Numbered from the stretch's first letter, positions 51,396-60,188 are shown. The stretch is DNA of 64,000 bases from Levilactobacillus tongjiangensis (GCF_003946345.1 NZ_RHNY01000006.1:103028-167027); one strand, 5' to 3'. Program-made: numbers and translations. The notes: generated by a model not told the origin, from the sequence alone.

Positions 51396-53141
51396 TTAGG
51401 TTGTGTGGCGGAACTTGAAGATAGGAATGATTGAAATGGCAGCAAATGGTAACCAGCTGAGGGCAGTAAAGACATTTAGAAAAGCATGATTTAGCTGGTG
51501 CTTGAGGGTGTGGTGAACACTCTGAACAAGATTGGCCAGTTCTTGGTTGAGTTGATGGATCTTTTGTGTGATTTTTTGATTGACTACCTGACTAACAGTG
51601 TGGTGAATTTTCTGTTTCACCGTCTGTGGAAGCAAGGCTGGTGAGATCTGTTGGGTGACCGCTAATTTCTGTAAGGCAGTTTGATAGGCCTGATCAGTTT
51701 TTTGCAAGCGAGTGGCAGTTGAGACGGTAACGACCGTGGGCTTAACTGTTGAATTAGTCGCGGAAACAGTGGTACTGGTTGGCTGCAATTTGTGCTGAAG
51801 CTTTTTGGTCAATCGCTGCCGTTGTCCAGTTGATAGGTTGCTTAGGCGATTGATACGTACTCGCGCGTCCGTCATCGTATTTTGCTTAGCTTGCGACACG
51901 TTACTGGTTAGCAAGGTGGTGAATACGGCAATTGCCAGGACCATGCCGACTTGGCGTAAAACGTTGGCGACACTTTGTGAACTGGTTAAACGAGACCCGT
52001 GAAAATCGGCGACGACGAGAATGTTGGCAGTAGCTGCCACTAGTCCGTAACCTAAGCCTAAGAGAATATCCGCGACAATCAAATGACGGTAGTTAGAACC
52101 CAATGGGACGGTACTGAGGAGGTAATAACTCACACCCATTAGCAGAAAACCAACGGTCAAGATAAGCTTGTTGTTGATTCGCTTGATGATCAGTGACGTC
52201 AAGATGACGGTTAGCATAACCGTTACTGAGTAAGGCGTCATGAGGAGCGCCGCCTTTAACTCGCTGGTACCGTGGACCCGGGTCAAGAAGGTCGGTAAGA
52301 GGACGGCCAGACCACCTAGAAAGAAGTTGCAGAGAACCAGTGCCAAACCAGATCCGCTGAAATTACGACTGTGAAAGAGTGCTAAATCAACCATGGGATT
52401 GGCGGTATGCCGTTCCCAAAGTAAGAAAAGTAAAAAACTGCCAGTTGCCAAAATAAATAACCCGAGAATAGTTCCGGTATGCCAGCCCCAATCATTTCCC
52501 TTGATCAGGCCCAGTGAGAAGCTGAAAAGCATGATCATGCTAAGTAGGGCGCCTAACCAATCAATTTTTACGTGAACGGTTTTTTCGTGACGGAGTGGTA
52601 GGACGAAACCAAAAACTAGCAGGTCAATGATGACCAGTGGAACGTTGATGAAGAAGACCCAACGCCAGCCCCAGTACTGGGCAACAATTCCCCCGATTGT
52701 CGGGCCAAGGGCAACTGCTAGGCCCTGAATGCCAGCCAATGCTGCTACAACCCGATTTCGGTTAGCCATGCTGCTCAGGTCCAAACCAATAACCATACTG
52801 GTGGGAATGATAGCGGCGGCCCCAACGCTTTGAACGGCGCGTGCTACTAACATCCAGGCCAGGTTTGGTGCCATTCCGGTGAGTAGCGACCCAGTACCAA
52901 AGACTAATAGGCCGCCGAAGACAAATTTATTTTGACCAAACCGTTCCGCTAACCGACCGAATGGAATAATTAACGTGGCAAAGGTGATGGTGTAGACGTT
53001 GAGAGCCCAGGAAAGTTCGGTTAAGCTTTCCCCGAAAGCTGACTGAATCTCTGGCAAAACAATCGTCATAATGGACACATCCATCATGCATAGCAAGTTG
53101 CCTAGTAGTAAAACTGGTAAAACACCCTTGAGCTTATTCAT
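51396..53141 (-). CDS. DHA2-family (14-helix) multidrug MFS exporter with enlarged loop
   Basis: 581 residues. The first helices hold LLCMMDVSIMTIVLPEI (motif D1) and FGRLAERFG (motif A), and GLAVALGPTIGG is motif C, all typical of drug:H+ antiporters. Between the last two helices lies an unusual insert of about 150 residues (about 405-555), Gln/Thr/Lys-rich with a predicted coiled coil, probably extracellular. ATG 53141 follows GGGGGAG; the longer in-frame start is rejected. It is divergent from a TetR gene with paired operators between them. Confidence 0.9.
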   Translation of the reverse strand: MNKLKGVLPVLLLGNLLCMMDVSIMTIVLPEIQSAFGESLTELSWALNVYTITFATLIIPFGRLAERFGQNKFVFGGLLVFGTGSLLTGMAPNLAWMLVARAVQSVGAAAIIPTSMVIGLDLSSMANRNRVVAALAGIQGLAVALGPTIGGIVAQYWGWRWVFFINVPLVIIDLLVFGFVLPLRHEKTVHVKIDWLGALLSMIMLFSFSLGLIKGNDWGWHTGTILGLFILATGSFLLFLLWERHTANPMVDLALFHSRNFSGSGLALVLCNFFLGGLAVLLPTFLTRVHGTSELKAALLMTPYSVTVMLTVILTSLIIKRINNKLILTVGFLLMGVSYYLLSTVPLGSNYRHLIVADILLGLGYGLVAATANILVVADFHGSRLTSSQSVANVLRQVGMVLAIAVFTTLLTSNVSQAKQNTMTDARVRINRLSNLSTGQRQRLTKKLQHKLQPTSTTVSATNSTVKPTVVTVSTATRLQKTDQAYQTALQKLAVTQQISPALLPQTVKQKIHHTVSQVVNQKITQKIHQLNQELANLVQSVHHTLKHQLNHAFLNVFTALSWLPFAAISIIPIFKFRHTT

Positions 53142-53162
53142 AGGACACTCCCCCTTAAGTGG

Positions 53163-53191
53163 CACATCTGTGTTGTCATGTCACATCTGTG
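53163..53191. promoter_or_regulatory. Twin operator between exporter and tetR
   Basis: Two copies of CACATCTGTG (53163-53172 and 53182-53191), each a CACA-TC-TGTG dyad, are spaced 19 bp start to start, close to two helical turns. The second is extended to GTCACA-TC-TGTGAC. They lie between the divergent exporter and TetR genes and are the likely TetR binding sites. Confidence 0.72.
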
Positions 53192-53294
53192 ACACTTTGA
53201 CCTTAACAGCGTATACTGGGAGACACAAGCGGGGGTCTCACGTGAGGGACAAGTGCTACAAATGCTGGTGGTCTGTGACAGGAGGTTGGTAACG

Positions 53295-53864
53295 ATGAAT
53301 GGGCAAGAAAGACTGGCACAACAGTCAAAAGAGTGGTTAGTGGCCGCATTATTTGATTTATTAAGCGAGCAGCCTTACGACACGATTACTGTGACTCAAA
53401 TTGCTGAGCAGGCGCAGCTATCCCGCCGGACTTTTTACCGGGCATTCCGAGATAAGGATGACTTATTGGATTACTATGATCGGGAGGTTGGTCAGCGGTA
53501 CTTAGTGGCACTTCAGCAAATTGCGCCGCAGCAACTAAGATTTAAGGATGTGCTCACGTACTTTTTTGAGTTTTGGTGGCAGGAGCGTGAGCGGATTCGG
53601 GTGTTGATTGCCCAGGGCTTATTTAGTCGGATGCTCGCTAAGATTACGCCTATGGCTAGTGAAATCTATCGGGTATTTCCGGCACCTTGGCACATTGATG
53701 GGTCACCGACCGAGACCGATTACATTATGAGCTTTGCCACTGGTGGCTTTTGGAATGTACTTAACCGCTGGCTGGTTCAAGACAAACCGGAATCCCCGGC
53801 AAAAATGGCCGCATTGTTGATGGCGGGTTTGAAGCGGCTGGGCGAGACGGATAAAGATAAGTAA
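53295..53864 (+). CDS. TetR-family regulator, probable repressor of the DHA2 exporter
   Basis: 189 residues. The helix-turn-helix is YDTITVTQIAEQAQLSRRTFYRAFRDKDDLLDYY (about 29-62); the C-terminal part resembles the TetR_C_8/DhaS-like group. ATG 53295 behind AGGAGG is chosen over upstream frames. Being divergent from the exporter with two operators between, it likely represses that gene until a substrate binds. Confidence 0.88.
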   Translation: MNGQERLAQQSKEWLVAALFDLLSEQPYDTITVTQIAEQAQLSRRTFYRAFRDKDDLLDYYDREVGQRYLVALQQIAPQQLRFKDVLTYFFEFWWQERERIRVLIAQGLFSRMLAKITPMASEIYRVFPAPWHIDGSPTETDYIMSFATGGFWNVLNRWLVQDKPESPAKMAALLMAGLKRLGETDKDK

Positions 53865-53969
53865 ATCGCCAGCAAAGTCAGTATAAAGGTATTTGTAAGT
53901 ACTCTTAGTTGTGTCAGTCTCCAACTCTGGTAAGGTTGAAGAAGTACGGTTAAGAGGAGGAGTCTCAGA

Positions 53970-54293
53970 ATGACAATCACGGATCATCAAGAATGGTTGG
54001 TCAAGTTCTATCAACAACGGAATTGGTATCAGTATTCACCGTTCGTTCATTTGAATTTTTTGACGGAGGAAATGGGAGAAGTTTCGCGGGCTATTCGGGC
54101 CGTTGAGATTGGACGCGACCATCCAGGTGAGAAGAGGGCCACACCGGGGGAATTACAGGCCAATTTGAAAGAAGAACTTGCGGATGCCTTGGACCAGGTA
54201 TTGGTCATTAGTAGTCTGTATGATATTGATGCGCAAGACCTTTTGCAGGCAAGCGAAGCAAAACTAACACGGCGGTTCGAAGGGCAAATGTAG
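53970..54293 (+). CDS. MazG-like nucleotide pyrophosphohydrolase
   Basis: 107 residues forming the all-alpha NTP-PPase fold. The metal-binding motif pair is LTEEMGEVSRAIRA (ExxE) and LKEELADALDQVLVIS (ExxD). The substrate is probably a non-canonical NTP. GAGGAGG precedes ATG 53970. Confidence 0.88.
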   Translation: MTITDHQEWLVKFYQQRNWYQYSPFVHLNFLTEEMGEVSRAIRAVEIGRDHPGEKRATPGELQANLKEELADALDQVLVISSLYDIDAQDLLQASEAKLTRRFEGQM

Positions 54294-54471
54294 AGCGGTA
54301 TTTTAGGAAAAGGTCAGTACATTGTCGGGAGGCGATGGCTGGTCTTTTGACTGTCTGGAAATGAAATCTGAATTTCTCGGTCTGTCTTTTAATGGTAATC
54401 ATTGACAATGTGCCAGGTATCAATGATTGGCAATTTGCTCAAAGTTTGAACATATGTTACGGTTAACATCT

Positions 54472-54624
54472 ATGAAAAAAACGAGGAGTGACGTTAATGA
54501 GTGTGGAAAATTGTCGCGCGATGTCCGGCACGAATTCGTGCAAGCATTAGCAAACAGCAGGACTGACAATTCAATTATTGACGAATGGTTTCTCCATGCT
54601 GTTCGCTGCAAGGAGAAAAAATGA
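54472..54624 (+). CDS. Possible 50-aa leader protein translationally coupled to the MutS2-like gene
   Basis: ATG 54472 opens 50 codons; the product is highly charged and ends in KEKK, with its TGA overlapping the next ATG as ATGA. That overlap suggests coupling. A competing short frame starts at 54498 behind GAGGAGTG and encodes 17 residues. Neither resembles a family. It may be only a structured leader. Confidence 0.3.
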   Translation: MKKTRSDVNECGKLSRDVRHEFVQALANSRTDNSIIDEWFLHAVRCKEKK

Positions 54625-56138
54625 ATTTACAACAAATTACCCAATTAGATCAAATCCTGGCCACCGTTGCCAGCTTTACCCACAGTAAACGGGCGGCTGC
54701 GGAATTACAGGCCAGTGACAATGAAACCGACTTGGCCGTGGTCCAGCAACAGTTAGTCCTGACGGCGGAGGCCCACCGGTTACTGGCCAACGACGTGATG
54801 CTGACGTATTTTGACTTGGATCAACTGCCAGCGTTACAAACAAAGCTGGATCAAGGACTGTTACTCAACGCCCAACAGCTAGGACTGGTCAGCGACTTCT
54901 TGACGAATCTTCAACGGTTAAAGACAGTCTTAGACCTCCATCAACAATTCGCACCAAAGCTGGCCGAGTTATTAGGTTCAGCGAGCCGGTTGAGTGGTCT
55001 TCAGGGCCGATTAGCACACGTAATTGTGCGGGGTCAGGTTGCGGACGAAGCCACCCCACAGTTGGCGGATATTCGCCGACAGATTAAAAAGCAACGCCAG
55101 CAGGTGCAAGCAACGCTAACGCAGTTTATCCAGAAACACGCGCAGGCGGTCCAGAGTCCCCGGCTGATCACACGGAATGACCGGGTCTGTGTTCAATTGA
55201 AGGCCAGCTATAAAAATCGGTTTAGTGGTCAGGTCGTTGACCAATCTGGGACTGGGTCGACGGTGTTCTTTGAGCCACAAGCGGCCGCAAAGAAAGGTGC
55301 TGTCCTGACGAGTCTCATCAGTGATGAGAGTGACGAGGTCTACCAGTTGCTGGCGACGTTGACTGGTGATGTGTTGGATCATTGGGACGACTTGGTTAAG
55401 AATCAAGCACTGCTCAGTCAATTTGATCAAATCATGGCCCGGGGGCGCTATGGACTGGAAACGGCAAGTCGAATGCCCGAGCTTAACGCTAACCAACGCA
55501 TTAAAATTGTGGCGGGTCGCCATCCCTTGCTTGGTGAAAACGCGGTGCCGTTAGATATCGAATTAGCGCCGCACCAGGGACTGATGATCACGGGGGCTAA
55601 CTCCGGCGGGAAGACCGTGGTTTTGAAGACCATCGCTCTGTTTGCTTTGATGGTACAGGTGGGGCTAGAGTTACCGGCTGAGGCTGGGACGCAAATGGCC
55701 GTCTTCAGCCAGTTCTGGGTCGATATTGGTGATAACCAGAGTATCACGGCGCAATTGAGTACCTTTGCGGCCGAGATGACGACGTTGGTTGAGATGACCA
55801 ACCATATTCAGCCAAATGTACTGGTTTTGCTCGATGAAATTGGGAGTGGGACTGACCCTGAAGAAGGTTCAGCGCTTAGTATCTCCATCATTGAGTACTT
55901 GCGGCAACAACAAGCGACCATCATTGCAACGACCCATTTTAGTGCTATTAAGGAATACGCGGTGGGGTGCCCGACGTTTATGACGGCGACGATGGCTTTT
56001 GATCCGCAAACGTTGCGGCCAACGTACCGGTTGCTATTACATCAGGTGGGCGCTAGTGAGGCGGTTTGGCTCGCGGAACGGCTGGGCTTGGCACCAGCAA
56101 TCTTGGCCGATACTCGCCAGCGATTGGCAGCGAAATAA
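54621..56138 (+). CDS. MutS2-like ATPase lacking the Smr nuclease domain
   Basis: A 505-residue MutS-superfamily protein with core/clamp helices in the N-terminal half. Walker A is TGANSGGKT (about 329-337), Walker B is VLLDEIGSGTDPEEG (about 407-421) and the switch is TTHFSAIKEY. True MutS2 has about 780 residues with a KOW region and C-terminal Smr nuclease; both are missing, so this is the short MutS2-like type. Roles in ribosome collision sensing or recombination would need another nuclease. ATG 54621 follows AAGGAG. Confidence 0.87.
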   Translation: MNLQQITQLDQILATVASFTHSKRAAAELQASDNETDLAVVQQQLVLTAEAHRLLANDVMLTYFDLDQLPALQTKLDQGLLLNAQQLGLVSDFLTNLQRLKTVLDLHQQFAPKLAELLGSASRLSGLQGRLAHVIVRGQVADEATPQLADIRRQIKKQRQQVQATLTQFIQKHAQAVQSPRLITRNDRVCVQLKASYKNRFSGQVVDQSGTGSTVFFEPQAAAKKGAVLTSLISDESDEVYQLLATLTGDVLDHWDDLVKNQALLSQFDQIMARGRYGLETASRMPELNANQRIKIVAGRHPLLGENAVPLDIELAPHQGLMITGANSGGKTVVLKTIALFALMVQVGLELPAEAGTQMAVFSQFWVDIGDNQSITAQLSTFAAEMTTLVEMTNHIQPNVLVLLDEIGSGTDPEEGSALSISIIEYLRQQQATIIATTHFSAIKEYAVGCPTFMTATMAFDPQTLRPTYRLLLHQVGASEAVWLAERLGLAPAILADTRQRLAAK

Positions 56139-56160
56139 ACAACTCATATCAAATAAGTTA

Positions 56161-56193
56161 GGCAGTAATCAGACGACTGGTTGCTGCCTTTTT
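56161..56193 (+). terminator. Terminator of the MutS2-like gene
   Basis: A stem GGCAGTAA / TTGCTGCC followed by TTTTT. Confidence 0.8.
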
Positions 56194-56222
56194 GGACAAT
56201 GAAACAAGCAGAAATAGTTGCA

Positions 56223-56238
56223 TTATGTATCTACATAA
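56223..56238. promoter_or_regulatory. mazEF promoter-operator palindrome
   Basis: TTATGTA-TC-TACATAA is a perfect dyad that abuts the likely -10 box TATACT (56240-56245). It is suited to autoregulation by MazE/MazEF. Confidence 0.65.
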
Positions 56239-56274
56239 TATATACTCCTTTTAAGATTTGAGGTGAACAATTTT

Positions 56275-56538
56275 ATGGCATCAATAGAGGAACAAATTCA
56301 TTTGGCCCAGTGGGGAAACTCTAAAGCGGCTAGAATCCCTAGTAAGGTCATTAAACAGCTAGACCTAGAAGACAATCAGGAATTGCTTTTAACGATTCAA
56401 AATCAATCAATTGTTTTAACACCTGTCAAAAAAAAGCCGGAAAACATTCATGAGTTGTTTGCCCATTGGCAGGATGATGGCCAGCGTGAAACAGAGTTAG
56501 ATTGGGGAAAACCGGAGGGCAATGAACAGCCATGGTAA
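56275..56538 (+). CDS. mazE: MazE-type antitoxin (AbrB fold)
   Basis: 87 residues. The N-terminal AbrB/SpoVT-like domain has WGNSKAARIPSKVIKQLDL and the C-terminal tail is acidic and Trp-containing, as in MazE. ATG 56275 is preferred behind GAGGTGA; GTG 56263 is also in frame. It overlaps mazF by 7 bp. Confidence 0.9.
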   Translation: MASIEEQIHLAQWGNSKAARIPSKVIKQLDLEDNQELLLTIQNQSIVLTPVKKKPENIHELFAHWQDDGQRETELDWGKPEGNEQPW

Positions 56539-56873
56539 GTCAAGGCGATATTTTCTTTGTAAACTTTAATCCTAGTCGTGGTCATGAACAAATGAACCGT
56601 CGACCGGCAATTGCTCTAAGCAATGATTTGGTATGCAAGACTAGTAATATGACTATCGTTGCGCCAATTAGTAGTACCCTGCGTGATTTTCCAATGTATT
56701 TTAACCTAAAATCAAGTCAAAAAATTACGGGCAAGGCTCTGTTAGATCAAACCATAGCACTTGATTTGGTAGCTCGAGGTGTGACAGAAGAGTCTATTAT
56801 TGATCGTGTTACCAGGGAGGAACTGGTAGAAGTCATTAGGCGTTACAAACTTTTGTTTAGTATTGATGACTGA
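56532..56873 (+). CDS. mazF: MazF-type mRNA interferase toxin
   Basis: 113 residues of the PemK/MazF fold: QGDIFFVNFNPSRGHEQMNRRPAIALS contains the catalytic Arg region, and IVAPISSTLRDFP carries the conserved Thr. It cleaves mRNA or rRNA at short sequence motifs not predictable here. It forms an operon with mazE and ends in its own terminator. AT-rich, like the other toxin-antitoxin pair of this window. Confidence 0.92.
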   Translation: MVSQGDIFFVNFNPSRGHEQMNRRPAIALSNDLVCKTSNMTIVAPISSTLRDFPMYFNLKSSQKITGKALLDQTIALDLVARGVTEESIIDRVTREELVEVIRRYKLLFSIDD

Positions 56874-56883
56874 AAAAGATATG

Positions 56884-56915
56884 AAGGGTGTCTAGTTTGT
56901 GCTAGACATCTTTTT
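56884..56915 (+). terminator. mazEF terminator
   Basis: A stem AAGGGTGTCTAG / CTAGACATCTTT with G.T pairs, then TTTTT. Confidence 0.8.
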
Positions 56916-57286
56916 AGATACATTAATTGGCAGCTACTTTTAGCTCGGTTTGGGCAATAAAGATAATTATAGTAGGTGGCAGACCAGATGTGGCGTGATG
57001 GAGATTCACGGTTAATTGAGAGGCATTTGAAATTAGACCAATCAGCTTACGTTTTTTTCTGGTGGCGTTGGTACTAATTTACAGCTTGCTAATGGCAGCG
57101 GTGGATGATATGGTTTAGTAACTCAAGGATTTTGGCGAGGTACAAATGGTATCAGTGTTGATACTTAATAATGTGGATGCTAATATCGATTATTATAATT
57201 CTGATAAACATTGGATGAATTGAACGACTTATTTTGTTGACTGGTTAACTTTACTTTCATGGCAGATTGAACACGGAGGGGTATTC
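56916..57286. other. Gene-free AT-rich spacer
   Basis: No frame with a credible start, ribosome binding site or similarity is visible, and no repeat module is present. Short hydrophobic coding-like patches occur on the plus strand but are broken by stops, so decayed coding sequence is possible. Confidence 0.4.
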
Positions 57287-57835
57287 ATGCAATTATTAGG
57301 CACGGGCGCTTGGCAGAAATGGCTTAAGGTGATTGTTGCCTGTTTAATGCTGATGGTTAGCTTGGAATTGCCAACGAGCAACGGCTATGCTGTCACTAAG
57401 GGAAAACGGCAGTCGTACGAAACAGGCCTCACCAAAACAGACAAACATGCTCTAAGAATTGCGACGTTGAATCGCAAGGGACTTTCAATTGCCTGGCCAG
57501 CTGTGCTCCAGTATAAGTTGAAACTGCTGAAGAAATTGAAGAAGCATCTTGCGGTTGAAAAAGAGTCCGTTTATTCGAAAGCACAGGTCAAATCGGTTAA
57601 TCATAGGATCAATCAACTAACTCAAAAATACCAACACCGGCTTAAGCAGCTACGTGCCCAAGGAAGACCCGCTAACGTTGAATATTATACCTTTTGGCAT
57701 TCGGATGGGTCCGTAGCGTTTACGAAAGATAAAGTAAAACAAATTGGTCGCAGAACGATTATTGTTCAAGGCATCCAAGAATACAATGGAGTATTTCATT
57801 ACTATGGCGGTCACGGTGCAGGGTTTAGGGTGTAA
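57287..57835 (+). CDS. Small secreted protein, unknown function
   Basis: 182 residues with a signal peptide (LKVIVACLMLMVSLELP) and likely cleavage after NGYA near residue 36. The mature part is basic with a helical segment (about 78-120: YKLKLLKKLKKHLAVEKE, then HRINQLTQKYQHRLKQ), likely a coiled coil. It ends in an aromatic, Gly-rich tail (HYYGGHGAGFRV). GGAGGGG precedes ATG 57287. No family is recognised. Codon use is AT-richer than average. Confidence 0.65.
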   Translation: MQLLGTGAWQKWLKVIVACLMLMVSLELPTSNGYAVTKGKRQSYETGLTKTDKHALRIATLNRKGLSIAWPAVLQYKLKLLKKLKKHLAVEKESVYSKAQVKSVNHRINQLTQKYQHRLKQLRAQGRPANVEYYTFWHSDGSVAFTKDKVKQIGRRTIIVQGIQEYNGVFHYYGGHGAGFRV

Positions 57836-57893
57836 TCAAGCTTGTACTTTTGTCTTTTTACGGTATATTGGGTGGTAAAGACTCCCAAGTAAG

Positions 57894-58565
57894 ATGAAAG
57901 AAGCTGTGAAATCAATGCTAAAGGATCACCAAATTATCTGGGCTATTCAGCAAATGGAGGAAGAGATTGGCCCAGTTGGCTTGTCGCTAGACGCTAGAAC
58001 GCCGTTTCAATTTTTGGTATCGGTCATTCTAAGTGCCCAAGCCACTGATGTATCGGTGAACAAAGTGACACCAATTCTGTTTTCACGGTACCCAGAACCA
58101 CGGGACTTGATGAATGCCGAAGTTGAAGACGTGGAGGCTATTATCAGAAGTGTCGGCCTATTTCACAACAAGGCCAAGAATATTATCAAGACGGCCAGAA
58201 TCGTCCATGAAGATTTAAACGATGAAGTTCCTACTGATCGAAAGGGAATTATGGCACTGCCTGGTGCAGGTCGAAAAACCGCCAACGTCGTTTTGAGTGA
58301 CATGTTTGGTCAGGCAACGTTTGCTGTGGACACCCATGTGTCAGCCATTTCTAAACGTTTACATTTTGTAACTCAGACGGCGACCCCTTTGCAGATTGAA
58401 AATAAAATCGTCAGTATCCTAAAACCCGAAGATTTACACCGTGCTCATCATACGATGATTGAATTTGGTCGAAAGTATTCGATGAAATTGACACCGGACA
58501 AAGAGGTCTGTCAGCTGATTATTGACTGTGATCAATTGAATGAAGAGAATGAAGCTGAAGTGTGA
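57894..58565 (+). CDS. nth: Endonuclease III homolog lacking the Fe-S cluster ligands
   Basis: A 223-residue HhH-GPD DNA glycosylase. The hairpin LPGAGRKTANVVL holds the catalytic Lys 128, and VDTHVSAISKRL holds the catalytic Asp 146, so base excision and lyase chemistry are possible. The C-terminal cluster pattern C-x6-C-x2-C-x5-C of typical Nth is missing; in its place stands a segment with only two scattered Cys (EVCQLIIDCDQL). ATG 57894 and ATG 57915 are both possible. It does not sit next to dnaD as canonical nth does. Confidence 0.88.
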   Translation: MKEAVKSMLKDHQIIWAIQQMEEEIGPVGLSLDARTPFQFLVSVILSAQATDVSVNKVTPILFSRYPEPRDLMNAEVEDVEAIIRSVGLFHNKAKNIIKTARIVHEDLNDEVPTDRKGIMALPGAGRKTANVVLSDMFGQATFAVDTHVSAISKRLHFVTQTATPLQIENKIVSILKPEDLHRAHHTMIEFGRKYSMKLTPDKEVCQLIIDCDQLNEENEAEV

Positions 58566-58606
58566 AGCAAATTCAGTAAAGCGTTACCTCTTATGCCAAA
58601 TGCCAG

Positions 58607-58648
58607 AAAGGACGTCCTAGTTGAGTTGATCAACCGGGGCGTCCTTTT
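58607..58648 (+). terminator. Terminator after the nth-like gene
   Basis: A stem AAGGACGTCC / GGGGCGTCCTT with one G.T pair and an internal TTGA..TCAA, followed by TTTT. Confidence 0.82.
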
Positions 58649-58692
58649 AACCAAAAATTAGCGGGTATCAGACTTAAGTTAAATAAAATGTT

Positions 58693-58833
58693 CTAGCGGC
58701 GACGCTTGATCAGCCAAACCAAGCCACCAAGAATAACGCCAATGAGCATGGCTCGAATTCCCCAACCAACGAACCACAGCGTCAGGATTTGTGGGAGCAG
58801 TTGATTCCAATTAATCGTTAATAGTGTCAGCAT
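58693..58833 (-). CDS. 46-aa single-span membrane peptide
   Basis: ATG 58833 has AGGAGGT 8 bases upstream, a strong site placed inside the end of the oxidoreductase gene (23-bp overlap), so it is coupled to that gene. The product starts MLTLLTINWNQLLPQ, has one or two hydrophobic spans including GVILGGLVWLI, and ends in KRRR. Such small membrane peptides are often regulators or stress proteins. No family is recognised. Confidence 0.6.
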   Translation of the reverse strand: MLTLLTINWNQLLPQILTLWFVGWGIRAMLIGVILGGLVWLIKRRR

Positions 58834-59755
58834 GCTTGGTGACCTCCTGGTTGTACGTTAGTAAGATCCGGCCGGCAGCATGTGCATCTACTAAATGATG
58901 CTGAGCCGTTTTGACGGCGGTATAGGGCAACTGTTCTTGAATGGCTGCCGTCAACTGATCCTTAGCCAGCTGGTCCAATAGCCAGCGGTAGTCACCTGGC
59001 TGGATGGCCCCACTGGCAAAACTAAAGGTTTGATGTGGGTGATGTGGGTGATATTGTGGCAGTGTTAATGAGAGAATTCTTACCGCTCCCAGTTGGGCGG
59101 ATAGGCGGTCCAACAATGACGTGGCCCCAGCTAAGTCGATGACGTGTCTAACGGTCGCAAAAGAGATGGCTTGCACTGACAATGGGCGGTCGTAGTCTAA
59201 TACTTGTTCAGCGCCCAAGCTGTTAAGAAATTCGTGACGACTCGAGTGGCCAACTGCTATGGCTTTTACGTGAAAGAGTTGGGCTAATTGTAGCAAGTAA
59301 CTACCGACACTGCCGCTAGCTCCTGTAATCAGGACCGTTTGGCTGGCTCGTAAATGGCACTTTTTGAAGGCAAAGTAAGCCGCATCAGCACCACCAATCA
59401 ACGTGGTGGCACTGGCCAAGGAGACACCTTGTGGCACTGGAAACAGCAGCGGTGGTAATGATGAAACAAGTTGTTCTTGATTACTGCCAGCTGGTTGGAC
59501 ACCGATGACCGGTTGATTCAGCAGATGTTGGTTCCGTAGCCGACCGACTTCCCTGACAATGCCACCGAAACCGTAACCTACAACGATTGGCAGTTTAATG
59601 GGTCGTAGTTGTTTTAGGTCGCCGTTCTCAGTTGAAACGTCGTAAGGCATGACTGGTGTGACTCGTACGGCCAGAGGATTTAACCGTGGGAGTGGGCGCG
59701 TGGTGAGTTGTAGCGCATCGATTCCTTGGTAGGACGTTTGGACAATTCCTTGCAT
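58811..59755 (-). CDS. MDR-family NAD(P)H-dependent oxidoreductase
   Basis: 314 residues. The GroES-like domain has VVGYGFGGIVREVG and the Rossmann motif is ITGASGSVGSYLLQLAQL (about 139-156). No zinc cysteines, so it is quinone-reductase-like. It starts in the stop region of the SRPBCC gene (TAATG), and the genes form one operon with the XRE regulator upstream. The substrate is unknown. Confidence 0.83.
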   Translation of the reverse strand: MQGIVQTSYQGIDALQLTTRPLPRLNPLAVRVTPVMPYDVSTENGDLKQLRPIKLPIVVGYGFGGIVREVGRLRNQHLLNQPVIGVQPAGSNQEQLVSSLPPLLFPVPQGVSLASATTLIGGADAAYFAFKKCHLRASQTVLITGASGSVGSYLLQLAQLFHVKAIAVGHSSRHEFLNSLGAEQVLDYDRPLSVQAISFATVRHVIDLAGATSLLDRLSAQLGAVRILSLTLPQYHPHHPHQTFSFASGAIQPGDYRWLLDQLAKDQLTAAIQEQLPYTAVKTAQHHLVDAHAAGRILLTYNQEVTKHADTIND

Positions 59756-60183
59756 TAAATCATGACCTCCCTGGCAGACTCCGCTAAAGTAATGAGTGAC
59801 TGTAACTTCTGGGCAAAGGCATGGTTGGCGATTGGCATCAGCAGTTTTAAAGGAACGAGAAGCGCCGAGTTAGGTGCTAGTTGGAGTTCTTGAGTCAGAG
59901 TAGTTAGTCCAGCTGATGTACCTAGGGTGAAAATGAGGTCATAACTAAGCCGACCTCCCTGACTATGATAGCGGACTTGGTTTGCATTGGCGCTCACGGT
60001 CAGCAGTTCATGTTCATTGAGGGCTGGTCGCTGGCGGGTGAGGCCATAGCCAGCGGTTGTAGGCACGACACGACTAATTTCGTCATCCCACAGGGGGAGA
60101 TTTTCTGGATGGGAGAGGATCGACAGCAAGCGCTCGTGAACAGCCTGAGTTGATTGCTGATTTTGAAAGAGAATTTTTGGCAT
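59755..60183 (-). CDS. SRPBCC/polyketide-cyclase-like protein
   Basis: 142 residues predicted as a helix-grip fold: VHERLLSILSHPENLPLWDDEISRV resembles the START/SRPBCC N-terminal helix-turn pattern, followed by alternating strands and a long C-terminal helix. Such proteins bind hydrophobic ligands. Its stop overlaps the oxidoreductase start by one base. The assignment is by pattern only. Confidence 0.65.
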   Translation of the reverse strand: MPKILFQNQQSTQAVHERLLSILSHPENLPLWDDEISRVVPTTAGYGLTRQRPALNEHELLTVSANANQVRYHSQGGRLSYDLIFTLGTSAGLTTLTQELQLAPNSALLVPLKLLMPIANHAFAQKLQSLITLAESAREVMI

Positions 60184-60188
60184 TTAAA

